NCBI GenBank assembly: GCA_032358255.1
Contig: JAULBX010002002.1
Location: 62,001 to 126,000 of the forward strand
DNA from: Heterotrichella gracilis
Lineage: Eukaryota > Sar > Xanthophyceae > Tribonematales > Xanthonemataceae
Direction of reading: 5' to 3'
DNA length: 64,000 nt
Both the position numbers and the translations under genes were made by a program. Positions 23,298 to 35,354 of this stretch are shown here, one piece after another. A model generated the notes under the pieces. The model did not search any database. It was given only the letters and a program-made list of their open reading frames with translations, and was not told the DNA's origin. Each line of letters opens with the position of its first letter. The first letter of the stretch is position 1.

Positions 23298-24170
23298 TTT
23301 TCATTAACGTCAGGCTTCCTGTCCATGTGGTACCAAGAATAGGGTTATGATACATGACATGCCAAGCCACTACGTCTTTGAATTTTGAAGGCCATTTTTG
23401 TGGCAACCCGTAGTTTACCATGCCGCAAAGTTTGCAAGGGTATCAGCGCCATGCCATGACTTTTACGCCATGCCATGACAGCTAAAAGCTAAGCTGCGCA
23501 TTGCAGCCCCTAGAACAGCATGTTATGCGTGATAATAGGCCAAATGCGGCTGTGTAATGGTGCGTTGTCAATTGTGCACCCGGTGGGCACTTGGAGATTT
23601 AGGTTGCTCTGCGCGCTGCATTGCATGAACATGTATTCCACGTGACCTGACGTTGCTTTATTATAATATTATCCTCAGGGATCAAAAATGACCTGCAAGC
23701 GTTGTAAACTTGCAGCAGCGAGTCACGCCAACACTGGCCATGCCCATGCATGCGCTGCCAGCACTTGTGTGCACTTATGCATGCATGCATGTTTATGCAT
23801 GCATGCATTGTGCAAGCTTATGCAATGCATGCATAAATATGCATGCATTGTGCAAGCTTATGCATGCGTTGCATGTGTATGCAGGCACGCGCAACTGCTT
23901 AACTAGGACGACTGGCTACTTGGGTGCTTAATACGGGAATTGGGGTGTTTATGCTTGTATAAACCCACCCTTTGTTGGCAAGTATCTTATTGCTGAAGCC
24001 AAAGCAATAGGGGGGATTCACATGCCCGTTACAACAAACGCTGGCACGCTTGGACTCAACAGCCATGGCTGGCATACTGGACTCAACAGCATCAACTCCT
24101 TGACCAGCTATGCAGTAGATTGAGGGGCTGGCGAGAGGCCCCGTGTTCACACCTCGTCCTTGACAAGACA

Positions 24171-27100
24171 ATGACAGAAGCCAGCATGGATGGCAGCAGA
24201 CTGCGAATGTTCAACAACCCTCTTTATAGTGACCTCATCCTGCAGCTACACGTGCAAAACGAGCAAACAAGCAAGCCTGCCGAGCCAACACGTCTGGCAT
24301 CGGTAGCCTCGGGAGACAATGACGAGCTACTTGGCTCACAGACACTGCAGCTCACTCCTCCATCCACTAAGAAGCAGCGGCTGTCACTGTCTCCTGGCAG
24401 CCAGCCGCTATCTCCTGAGCGACGCAGCGATGCGCAGGCTGCTACAACCAGTGGGGACCCTTTCAAGGTCTTGCACCTGAGCAAGTTTGTGCTGGGCTCA
24501 AACTCGTCATACTTCAGGTCGGCTGCCGTGCCTTGCGTGCATACGCAACACTGCAGTGCACTGTGCGTACAGCTTGTGTGTACAACGCCTTTGCTCCATC
24601 TCTACAGCACATGCATTGCCTTTCCTCCTATCTTTATATTATATACAGGTGGTGACCCTCTAGTGCCAACTGGCAGGGCCCGGATAGAGCATTGGTCTGA
24701 GGAGGGGGTGGTGACCATACCTCTATTCGTGGCGAACCCACTAGAGGCAAACATGCTGGAGGCTGTGATGCAGTATCTGTACTACTCTGGCACAGCAAGG
24801 AATAAAGGTGAGCAAGTGCCGTTGCTACCTGCCTGGTATGCAAAATACTCATTTATTGCTTTTAGGGTTTTAGGGTTTACGGTGTGCCTCAGCAGAACCC
24901 ACTATGCGCAGGTGTCAAGGAGTTGCTGCAGATGCTTGTGTGTGCGGACAAGTATGGCATGGACGCCACAGTGACTAGCTTTGCAGCAGACATTGCAACA
25001 CTGCTGAAGTTCAGCCCGGAAGCGCTGCGCAGCCCAGCGCTGGTGCAAAAGGGAGACCCTAGGGTGCGACCTCTGACGGGCACATGCCGCTCCTATTCTG
25101 TCACATACTCGCTAGCAGCATAAAGCCATCTGCTTTTTATTTGTTTGGATCAACATCATCAATCCGGTTTGGTCATGTTAATCATCATTTGCCAATCATA
25201 CACACTTTTTGTATGCTGCTCAAGGGCACTGTAGCTGGCATGTTGACCGTTGCAACGCTGATACAGCCATTCAGCCATATAAGCAGGACAACTGCATGGG
25301 GACGCAGCAAGCGCCATCACTTCAGAAACAATAACTATAATTACATTGATGATTGGCGTTGATGTGCAGACCGATCTTCAGCCATTTGTGGACTGCTTGC
25401 ACCTCCCAGACAGCGTGCAGCACACGCCCGAGGTCAAGGCGCTTGTGGAGTGCTGCGAGCGCCAGGTCACGCAGCAGCTGAAGGACAGCCTGGATCAGGT
25501 CATTGCGTGCGCAACCAGGAAACAGCCCTTCCTACAGCTGCCACTGCACTTCCTCCTGGTGCGTCATGTGGACTTGACAGCATTGGGTCTTGTACCATTG
25601 CACTTTCTCCTGGTAGTTGACAGGCTCCTGAGCTGCACTGCACTGGGTCCTTTGTCATAAGGGGCACTGGCCATAAACTAGAGGGTGATTAGGATCTGTT
25701 TGTTTTGCTGTTTGTTTGCTTTGCACACTGCATGTCTGCGGAGCGAGCGGTTTTGAAAAAAATGACATGCATGCAATATGATGCCGCCGGGGCCGCACTG
25801 CTTTCGTCCACACTAGTGCATACTAAATACCATTGCACTTGCCACTGTAGGCGCTTTTGGAACATGGCAACCTTCTGGTGAGCAGTGAAGAGACAGGTGA
25901 GGTAATTGCCGTTTGAGGATCTCCTCTTTGTTGACTCGCTATTTATTGATCCTCCTCAATATATATCATTATCAGTGTCCGTTTCCTTCCCGATATTGAT
26001 CACCCGCATGCTGCAGACTATGTCAACTCCTTTGCTCAACATGCTGCAGTTGTCATTGCACTCAGTGAGTGGCTGGCCAGCAAATCCTTCAGGAGCCCAT
26101 CAGAGGAGGCTGCTTCGGTGAACGCTCTAGCACGCCTGATTGTGTTCCCTAACCTGTCACCCTCCTTCCTACATGGCTACATCTCCAAGCTAGGATGGTT
26201 TGGCAAAATGAAGGGCAGCAATGACGTATTGTTCACATTGCTGTATGGAAAGGTGAGTAATGTGCGCAGTGTGCCAACGCTGATGATGGGGCAGGCGGGG
26301 TGGTGAGCACTAGTGCTCAGCAGCACGATAGTATGAGTATGGCAATGTTGACATAAAACTTGAATATTTCCCTGTCCACTAGCACCTTTGCTATATGCAT
26401 GCAATGAGTCGAGGTCTTCTTCTGTAAGACAAGTGAAGCAGGCTGGTGTTGTGAAAGCATTGGATGTCATGCATGGCCATTATACGATGACATTCATTTT
26501 GTTTGCAAATAGCCATTATCTGATAAATAACCACCTTCGTCCAACAGGGTTTGGATGAGTACATGGCGTCCTTTGTGCACTGGAGCGGTTCAGCGTCAGG
26601 CCTGTTGCACCCTGGCATCCGGCGGAGGTACACGCAATGCGATGATGAGTCGGGCAAGGAGATCAGCATTGTGTTGGAGGTCCCACTGTCAGATGTACTG
26701 ACTGCTGTAGCTTCCAGCGCCAGCCGCCAGCTGCAGTTCATTTACAGCGACGAAACCTTCCACAAGGGCTTCTGGTTCAAGGTGGCGGTCGCGGCTTGGA
26801 AGGGCGACAAAGGAGAGGCGTATGTGCAGCTGCATGCGCTGAAACCACAGCTCAGGGTGTTAGACGATGTCATCGAGCCTTCGGACAGTGTGATTGGTGG
26901 CTTGACACTGCACATGCAGATGGAGGTCGGAGTGGAAATTTTGCCTCAAGGGCGCGGCAGGTAATCTGTGGGATACGTGGAACCATCTGAAGGCATTGGA
27001 ATTGCATATGCTGAGTGGCAAAGGCCTAGCGCATGGAGTCACTTTTTATGCTAAAGCCTGTGCTTTGTTCAAGCTGTGCGATGCGTATGTAACCGGCATG

Positions 27101-27724
27101 TGCTGCTGCCTGAGTACAATGGTATGATATAGCTGAAACATCGCCCTTCCATGGGAATGAACATGATGTATTATTTCTCCGATGCCATACTGGGCCAGGC
27201 AGGGGCCCAGGGGGATAAATACACCATGTTCATCAAAGCCCGGCTTTTATGAAGAAGGTTGGTGGGCTATGATGAATAATGTGCTGCATTGTTTTCCAAC
27301 GCCTTTGGTTTGTGGTTTCTGCAGGCAGCAAGCAGGCGCCAGCTCCTCCACAGTTCACACCTTCCACGAAACCCGGCTCTACCCCTTTGACGCCCTCTGC
27401 CCAAGCACCGGCATCTTGGCCCTGGATTTTGACCAGCAGCAGGCACCTTCCCAAACCGCCCCCGATGCCTCAGCCAGCGGCCAAGCGGAGGCGCACAGCC
27501 AAGCCAGCGCCACGTTAGGGAGGAGGACGCGCAAGCGGGCAGGGTCCGGGGACCGGCCTGGTGCAGCTGCTGAGCACCAGCAGGTGACTGTGTCGCTGTC
27601 TGCAGCGCACCTGGCGTCAGAGGGGCTTGTGAAGGCGGCGTGGAGCATCTGCAGGTTCAACGAGCCGCTGGGGACGGCCGCCTGTGGCAAGGGTACCTTT
27701 GCACCTGCCGTGCCCACAGAGTAG
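24171..27724 (+). CDS. BTB/POZ-BACK domain protein
   Basis: Eight exons join in frame: 24171-24517, 24677-24807, 24912-25063, 25370-25558, 25851-25896, 26017-26252, 26548-26960, 27325-27724, giving 637 residues. The BTB fold begins with NNPLYSDLILQL and continues, after a Ser/Pro-rich insertion, with VLHLSKFVLGSNSSYFR and EAVMQYLYYSG. GVKELLQMLVCADKYGM leads into a BACK-like helical region. A C-terminal domain of beta character (FWFKVAVAAWKGDKGEAYV) follows; I do not recognise it. The tail holds RRTRKRAG, a possible nuclear signal. BTB-BACK proteins usually bind CUL3 and recruit substrates for ubiquitination; the substrate is unknown. Exon 2 uses the acceptor at 24676 because an earlier one at 24648 breaks the phase. 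Confidence 0.85.
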
Positions 27725-28632
27725 TCTGGCGACAGCCTGGTATTACCTGGCTACTAGCAACTGTTTGCTGGCACAATGATGGGCATTTACTTGTCATTGG
27801 CGTAAGTTAGAACGACTTGCATGCATGATGCCGACTCCAGCCTGAGTTGCGATGACAGCACCCCCTAGAGCGCAAGTTTGTTTCCCAGTCTTTAGCCTAG
27901 CCTTTTTAAACGGTCTAGAATGCAAAGCTCGGCCCCCCGAGCATGGACATGTCGCAGTTGCAATTGCACCATTTTTACAGTGACTGTCCGGCGGGACCCG
28001 GCACAAGTCGTTGAGTTGGGCCGAGCAATGCTATGTTAATGTCTGTCATTTACATCCCCTAACATCCATCCGCGGCGTAGACTACATCTCAGATTAGTAA
28101 TTTCTGTGCCAGCTGGGACATGGTTGCAACCAGAGTGCTGCCTGATGTCTTACAGTGCAGTGCAGTGCAGTGCAGTGCCACTGACATCGGGTGTTCACCC
28201 ACTTGTGTACTTCATGACTGCCTGCCGCAGCAAATAATCCTTCTCAGAGTCGAAAGACATGTAATAGGAAATAAGTAAACAGCCATGGCCATGGGCAATC
28301 AATTGGATACTTTAGGTCTCAGACGGCAGTGATTATCAGAGGTGTACTACAGCTGAGCTTGTCTAGGCAAAACTAGCTGTGTGTTTAAACTGTTTAACCC
28401 GCTAGCGTTACACCCGCTGGTAACCGACAGCTAGTGAGGGTAGTACCACTGGTAGTATCACTGAGAGCTTAATCAATTGCTTTGAGCCGGCCATGTCGCC
28501 ACTGGCTGCAATGCTACATTGATACAGTAATTGCCAAAAGCTTGAAGGTGTTTGGTATAACGCATCAATTAATATTCCCACACACGTGGTAGCCAAAATG
28601 TCTTGTTTCCCAGGCTGAGTGCGCGGTGACTT
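27725..28632. other. Convergent intergenic region, BTB gene / TGD5-like gene
   Basis: This holds the 3' flanks of two convergent genes. Five perfect CAGTG units lie at 28153-28177. No further gene is seen. TTACA at about 28407 could be a TGTAA signal for the minus-strand gene. Confidence 0.45.
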
Positions 28633-29329
28633 TTAATGACCAGTTGGTGGTGCGATCCCTTTGGTGTTAGGTTGACGCTGTATCCTGCGTACGACGTTCT
28701 GCACGGTCCTCAAAATCCCTGGGCGGTGCGATTTGGCCTCTATGAACTCGGGAGACTCGTCGATCAAGTGGGCTCCTATTGCCGCGCCCCAGCCCCACCC
28801 AAGGCCTATGCCCACACCACACCCGCCACCTGCATCGCAGATAACTGCTCTCACATACGAAAATGCACAGACAGGGGGGCAGTAGGAGTGGGGTTCCAAC
28901 TTGCCACTGAGCAGCAGTTCCGGGGTGCACAGCATGAAGCACACGCAAGCGGCATGGAGATTAGCAGCGTTGTTCAGTGACTGACCTGCACCCATGCCGA
29001 GTATCCCAATAGGAGCTCCTGCAGCAGGCATGGTAAGGTCAGGTACTGTGGCATCAAAGACACTATAGGCACAGCCCAAAAAGTGCAGCAGGGTGTTCTT
29101 ACCTCCGAACCCCCAGCCTATCCCAAATCCACAGCCAATGCCTACTCCTGCACAAGAAAATGTTGTGTTCAGCTTACAGTCAAGGCTACGAGAAAGGTTT
29201 TTAAACCAGGCACCGGCGGACAACGATATTTTTGTCCTCAGCTTGTTGCATGCAGATTGAAGGTTATTGGCAGGTGGGCAGAGACTTACCGAATCCAGCG
29301 CCAGAACCGACAAACTCTCTGCCACCCAT
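28633..29329 (-). CDS. TGD5-like small glycine-rich protein
   Basis: Four exons join in frame: 29329-29290, 29147-29103, 29018-28986, 28829-28633, giving 104 residues. The protein is built on two glycine-tryptophan repeats, VGIGCGFGIGWGFG and CGVGIGLGWGWG, joined by a GAPIGILGMGAGG linker. This is the pattern of plant TGD5, a chloroplast-envelope protein needed for lipid import from the ER by the TGD1-4 complex, and of the related cadmium-induced AS8 proteins. The glycine-zipper-like segments could span a membrane. The C-terminal 45 residues are basic and polar, longer than I expect for TGD5. Three introns each split a glycine codon after its first base. The family call is from pattern memory, and AS8-like is the main alternative. 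Confidence 0.7.
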
Positions 29330-30025
29330 TTTGCACTCCAATCACACAAGTGCTCTGCTTCGCAACTGCTCAAACGAGCGTGGCATCATCAGTTACAAAA
29401 AATGCATGCATGCATATGTCTGTGCCCAACAGTGCAACTGCCCCCACAAGCACGCAAATTATGGTCGCAGGGTTCTTATCCCACTGCCAATAGCTGCTGT
29501 GTGTGCTCAACAAACTAGCAAAGCTCCGGTGGACAGGTTAATAGTGCCAATGTGCATGTGCATGTGCCCCGTGAGTTCCACCATGCCTGACGACTGGCAA
29601 AGTAGAGGCCACTTGCACTTTTTGAAGTTTACCTCTCACTGTTACTGTAGTTTTTAACTCCTACGTTTACCATCAGCTTGTTGTACGTTCCTTACTTCTA
29701 CGAGGCGGGCGCAGTAGTGGTCCTGGACCCAAGTGGTAAAGCTAGATAAAGAGGCAATGCGGAACTCTTGATGTCAACAACTTGTCAACAAGGCGTTGGC
29801 CTGAACTGACTTTGAAGTACATTCGAACCTATACTACCTCTGCCACAAAAGGCCTGGATACCTTGCACAGTTTACGCTACATAGGGTCGCCAGAGGCACA
29901 GCACAGCAGGCAGCCCACCAAGCTTCTCAAGTCAAATCCAGCCGCACCTAGAGATAGCCCATTGTGCCTGTAGAAGGGCCAAACTTGCTGTAAGGCAGCT
30001 TTGGGTGTGCTGTGCCGTGGGCAAC
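29330..30025. other. Divergent intergenic region, TGD5-like / RPB11
   Basis: The two genes point away from each other, so this should hold both promoters. Only short frames without domain signature are seen. Confidence 0.45.
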
Positions 30026-30736
30026 ATGAACCAGCCCGACAGATTTGAGAAGTTTGTTGTGCCTGATGGGGTGAAGAAGTAAGTTTCTGTACTCGCAGCG
30101 CCAGCGCATCACTCGCATACCAACAACACCCTGGTTTGGATCAGAGCCAATAAAAGAGTGCCTGCTGTTTGCCAAGTCTTGCAACGTACTTTTGCATATG
30201 CATGCATATGGGTCCTGCCCTGCATGTCTCATGCTGATGTGACGTGCACGTGCAGGATCGAAATGGAGAAGGACAAGAAGATACCCAATGCAGCCACCTT
30301 CACATTGCAACGAGAAGACCACACGGTTGGGAACCTAATCAGAATGTGAGATGACAGACTGCTGCATTGGTTGCCGAGCCTGGTTATGTTGACGCCCGCG
30401 TGCTAACCCACCCGATGGTTGCAGGCAGCTGCACAGAGACAAAAATGTGATTTTCGCTGGGTACCGGATTCCACACCCTTTGGAATACCGCATGATTATC
30501 AAGGTGATCCAGCTAGCTGCGTATTATGGCTCAACCTGCCCTTCCCCAGGTGGAAGCCCATTGAGAAAATATTGCATTTGCTTCAGGTACAAACCAACGG
30601 GAAGAAGTCGCCGCAGCAGGCCTTTGAGGATGCACTGAAAGACCTGCTTGGGGAGGTGTCGGATCTGCAGAGCAAGTTCCGAGCGGCAGCAGACATCAAG
30701 GAGCGAGAGGAGGCAGCAGACGTGGCCATGTTTTAA
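30026..30736 (+). CDS. RNA polymerase II subunit RPB11
   Basis: Four exons join in frame: 30026-30078, 30256-30345, 30425-30503, 30587-30736, giving 123 residues. RPB11 pairs with RPB3 to form the alpha-like platform for assembly of RNA polymerase II. The start [13 protein letters not shown] is typical of plants. The alpha-like core [12 protein letters not shown], with [12 protein letters not shown], is the diagnostic RPB11 motif. The C-terminal helix, rich in Lys, Glu and Ala, is about the usual length. The motif set separates it from the Pol I/III paralogue RPC19 (AC19). All introns are GT-AG and small. Confidence 0.95.
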
Positions 30737-32418
30737 GACCATGCACCAGTGACTGCATCCTTGTGGTTGGTGTCTTCATACACTTCAACGATCAGCAACT
30801 GAGCTACACCCCTCCTCAGATACACCTGCAAGCGCTCACCACACAGCTCTATGCATGGGTACTTTTCAACTCAAAACTCCCAGTGGGACTGCAGCAAGGC
30901 GGAGGACATCAAAGAAATCATGCATCCACGTACGCGCGGCAAGAGCCACATCAACCTTTCTGTGCGTCAGCCACTTACCAATGGGTCCCAGTCCTGCAGC
31001 GGCATGCTTTGGAGTACACCATGACAAGATTACTGACTCTATTATTGACACATTTGAAATTCATCGTAACGAACCCAGGGATCAGATGCTGATCCTACTA
31101 GCCATTGGCAAGCCTTGTCCGAGCTGGGCTACAACAGGAAGCCTATCTTGTAACAAATTGCAATTATTGCCAAGTTGTCTTGTGAATTTTTTTTGGCCAT
31201 CTGCCATCATGGCAATTTATAACTAATAGTTATTGCCCCAATCCCATTGGACAGCATATGCCTCTGTGTCAGAAGACTAAGGGCGGGTGCTCAGCTCAGT
31301 GAGAAGCCTTAGGGCGGGTGGCCACCGTGGCGCCACATGCTATGCATGCATCCTATACCGTACGGTACGGTAATACTCATGACTCCTGTGATGCATCCTG
31401 TGAAATTGTTTCTTTGCATCAAAGTACGTCCACATGTACATGATCACCGGATCAGTGATGGCAGTGCAGGGCATAAAATGGCACCAAGGCGGCAAATTGC
31501 ATTGAATGCAGCATAGTACTATTATGCTTATGGTATAATGATTACCGGCTTGCACAGATATTTCTCAGAAGGCTTGCCATAGACTCATGTCATGTCTCAT
31601 TGAGTCAAACTCGATTACAACGACACAAAGTAGTTAACCTCGTGACGTTACCATATATTGGCGTAAGAATATCTGAAGCAAAAGGAAAGAAGCGCCAAAA
31701 TATTCCAGGCTGCTCACTGGCATTGACAACAACGCATTATTTTGGAACACGTGGCAAGCTGTACAGTACATGCATTCCATGCTAAACAGAAATCATATGC
31801 AGCATGGTCCCAGTACATAGGCCATGCGCACAGCCTCAGGCTTGAAGCTGGCCCAGTGCGGCACCGGTATGGAAGAGATACGGTACCCTGAGCCTCCAGG
31901 TAACAGCGCACGCAAGGTTTAGCATGACATTTGTGCATCAGAGGCAAAAAAGACCTACCCTACCCTGAACCCACTCAGGACATTTATTTTCCCTGGCATG
32001 CATGCCCACCACCATACACCCTTGGAGCCTCCAAGTTGGAGGTTTGCTATGTGCCACTGAACATCCTGATAAGGTGCACGCTATGCAAGATAAGCAGACA
32101 AACATTGTAGCTTGTAGCACCTATGGAGTTCAGGGCTACTAGCCTATTAACTATTGAGTTCCAGCTCGACCAATGCGGAGATGTATGCCCGCACGACGTC
32201 GCCGGTTGCATTCGACCATTCCGACGCAGCGGCACGCCAGCCATTGCCCTAAGGTAGGGTCCATCCACGCTAAGGCTGCATGATCCTGCCATTGTTGATG
32301 CTCTCAGCCACGCGGGTTATTTCTAATCCACCCCTGCACCCCGATCAGCTCCACGCTGCGTTGGCCACCCCAGTGCAGGAGGTGCGCATTATTGACGGCT
32401 ACAGGAGAACCCTAAACC
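30737..32418. other. Convergent intergenic region, RPB11 / SnRK2-like kinase
   Basis: No gene is recognised. A possible extra last exon of the kinase, about 32311-32363, lies in the right part. A short palindromic run taccgtacggta lies near 31355. Confidence 0.45.
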
Positions 32419-35354
32419 CTACCCCCGCCCCAGCCTGTTGACCTCCTCATCCACCCACTGGTTCACCTTGAGCTGCATCACCCCCCTTGCCACCTCAATG
32501 ATGTCGGTGATCTCCTGCTCACTCTGGGAGGTGCGCGGCTCCTTCAGCAGCACCTGAGGAAGCAGCGCAGAGGAAAGATAGAAATATACAACAATAATAT
32601 TTATTATCATTTAGAATATTCAATTGAAAACAAAAGTGGATTGGCAAGGAGCAGTTGGCAGCCGGACAAACAGCGGACCAGGCAGCAGCACCAGAGACAA
32701 GGGTCACCCTAAAACATGTACCCTAAACAAGGGTCATCATAAACAATAAATCCTAAAGCTGTTGACAGACCAGCAACAGAAGCAGGAACAAGGTCCGCAA
32801 CCAAACAGGAAAAGGTCAAGAATAAAAAAGCTAGACCAAGAAGCAAACAAAGGAGAATAAGACGGGAAGGATGCGCACCTTGTCGTTCATCTTGACTGCG
32901 CCAGCTGGCAGCTCGATGGCAAACCACTCGTGCTGGTAGATCTCTGGGATTGTGATTCGCCTGGAGGGGTCTGGCTCCAGCAGCGATGTGAGCAGGTCTT
33001 TGCACGAGGTGGACAGGGTGGGCAGCAGCTTGAAGCGCCTGCAGGGAAGCCAGGGGGTAAGAGTACTGGTTGCATGCATATTTGCAGCGAGCAAGGCAGG
33101 TTCAATATGCATTTCATTCATTACATGGGATATCCAGCAGGGCGCAAGATTAATTCCACTCATTCCAGCTGGGTATGATGATATGGCTCAAGGAGATCAG
33201 TATATGTATCCAGCAGGATGCAGAGTGTGACTGTGACGCTGCTGCAAAATTCCTCACCAGGCCCCCCTCAACCCCTACTCTGCCCCCACCCCCTCACCTG
33301 TTGTGCATGCGCGGCACCATGGCCTGCATGCGCCTCTGGTCATCCAAGCGATGATCCCCCGCCTCCTGAAACGGGTACTTCCCCATGAGCATGACGTACA
33401 GTATCACCCCGCAGGACCACACGTCTGACTTGTGGCCGTCGTAGTTGACGTCGCTCAGGATCTCGGGGGCGATGTACTCTGGGGTGCCCACCACTGAGTT
33501 GGGGACCGAGTCCACGTTGTCGTTCTTGGCATACCCTGTGGTGCGGCACCAGGCCACGCTTAGGGTGTAGGGTTTTCAGTAGGGTTGGGAACAAAGTTCC
33601 AGGTTGCTGCCCTTGCCATGATGCATCATAGTCATGGTAGGGTAAAATTCATGGTAGGGTTGAGATGCGGAGGGTTGATGGGTGAAGGTGGGCAAGGATA
33701 TTGGCTTGGTGCGCTGAGCCAAATCACATGAGGTGCACCACAGGGCTACGCACATCTGACAAATCATATGACATTGTCATGGTCAGCTGGTTGCTCCTCT
33801 TTGCTGGGTTACAACTGGATCAAGCGGGTGCGTGTGTGCAAAGTGGGCATGCACATCCATCTGTTGGCGGGGTTGCACTGTGGAGGGATGGGTGGCGTAC
33901 CAAAATCGCAAATCTTCATGACGGGGAACTCCAGATTGGAATCAAGGAGCAGGTTCTCCAACTTCACATCCCTGCACACCAGATGAAATGAATTGGTTGT
34001 GATCACAATTATGTAATGATGCTGACCATCACAGCATCACCTCATGCAGGCTGTCATTGTGGATCACAACATTGTAGAGCTCCATAAAAGCAAATGCAGT
34101 ACAATCACCCCGCATGCACCACAACCTCACACCAACCAACCGCCTCAGCTCACTGCATCCTGCAAGCTGCTCTCACCTGTTGACGATCCCCCGCTTGTGA
34201 CAAAAGTCCATCCCGATAATAAGCTGCTGGAAGAACCAGCGGGCACTGGTCTCAGCCAGTCGCTTCTTGCCGGCCACATACGCAAACAGGTCCCCCCCTG
34301 ACGCGTACTCCATCACGATGCCCAAGTGGTCGTCTGTCACAAACACCTCCTTGAAACCGATGATGTGGGGGTGCCTGAAGAGGGGTGGAAAATGGAGGGA
34401 AGTCAGGATTCATGCCTTTGGCGGCTGTTTATCAGATGCAGGTATGAACACATCCCATTCATGGGCTCATGTAACGAAATGCTCGATGCCTTCTGATCCA
34501 TTTTGCCCTCAAAGTGATACATCTCTAGGCAGCATGGGCTGTCCCTGGCGCCACACACCACCTCCCCATTCAAAAGCTCCTTGATGGCATGTGCGAGGTA
34601 TTTGCAACCCTGCTACACAGCCCGCCATCTCCTGAAGCACTGCAATGCAGTAGCAGGTGCCATTACCTGCTGCACAGCCGGTGGTTCATGATTTCACGAT
34701 GACGTATTCCAGTGCAGCTTGATGACACATACTAGTGTTTGCAACCCTGCTAGTCAACCTGCCACCTACTGAAGGTGCCCATTACCTGCTGCACAGCCGG
34801 TGGTTCATGATCTCCCGCTGCACGTATCTGGTGATCTGGCTGCCCCGCGGGATGTACTTGACAGCCACCCGCTCATTGGTCTCCACATTCACGTTCAGCT
34901 CCACACGCCCAAAACTCCCCTCATTCAGATACTTGACCTTCTTGTACTTGGCGTAGGGGTTGTTCAGGGGGCGCGGCGGGTGCACCGGCATTTCTGGCAT
35001 GGATTCAAAGATGCTGCCCCGGGTGGAAGCCCTCGTTGGAGGTTCAACGCTGTCTGTAGACATGGCAATGGTTGCGGCTGAGGGCATCTCATCCTCGTTC
35101 TCCTCGAAAGGGTTGTACCGATTGTCGTCCCCGGCGCCAGCTGGCGCCATTCCCCCGTGGTGGTCTGGTTGGCTGCTTGGGGTCATCCCCACAGGGTCTG
35201 CGTCTACCAAGCTCATGGCTGCCAGGCGAAGCGACTCCAGGGAGAGGGCCACGGGGCGGGCGGGTGCTGGCCTGAGGACCCCCGGGTCGCTGCCAGGGCT
35301 GTCGTCTTCAAAGGGCGACGGGGAGGAGGGGGCAGGGAGCTGTGCAGCCGCCAT
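32419..35354 (-). CDS. SnRK2-like serine/threonine protein kinase
   Basis: Six exons join in frame: 35354-34786, 34374-34177, 33971-33901, 33535-33298, 33038-32879, 32553-32419, giving 456 residues. A 140-residue Pro/Ser/Asp-rich leader precedes the kinase domain, unlike land-plant SnRK2s, which begin almost at the domain. The glycine loop is [11 protein letters not shown], the ATP lysine lies in VAVKYIPRG, the metal loop is DFG and the activation segment has [14 protein letters not shown]. The catalytic loop reads NRDVKLEN: the usual His is Asn, while Arg and Asp are kept. The tail [12 protein letters not shown] resembles the SnRK2 domain I helix; no acidic ABA box is seen. Stop may lie further: a donor GTAGGG at the stop could join exon 32363-32311 and end in RNNPRG. 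Stress or osmotic signalling is inferred from the family. Confidence 0.8.
34600..34830 (+). repeat. Tandem duplication of the exon-1 donor edge of the kinase gene
   Basis: Thirty-two bases starting cattacctgctgcacagcc at 34661 are repeated without mismatch at 34780, where they form the authentic donor edge of exon 1. The upstream flank tttgcaaccctgct is also duplicated (34601 and 34738). No telomere-like motif lies in this unit. Confidence 0.9.

Larger units (their letters stand above)
22440..24030 (+). repeat. Segmental duplication, right copy
   Basis: This is a diverged second copy of 19730-20720, opened by the LINE fragment at 22838-23297. It retains the 3' exon fragment of the glycosyltransferase and the long non-coding tail. 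An expanded TGCATGCA-rich stretch lies at about 23775-23880. Confidence 0.85.

Noticed and set aside
24649-24676. Acceptor ATACAG at 24648 for BTB exon 2
   Set aside because: It gives the wrong phase and an immediate stop. The acceptor at 24676 restores YFR-ARIEHW.
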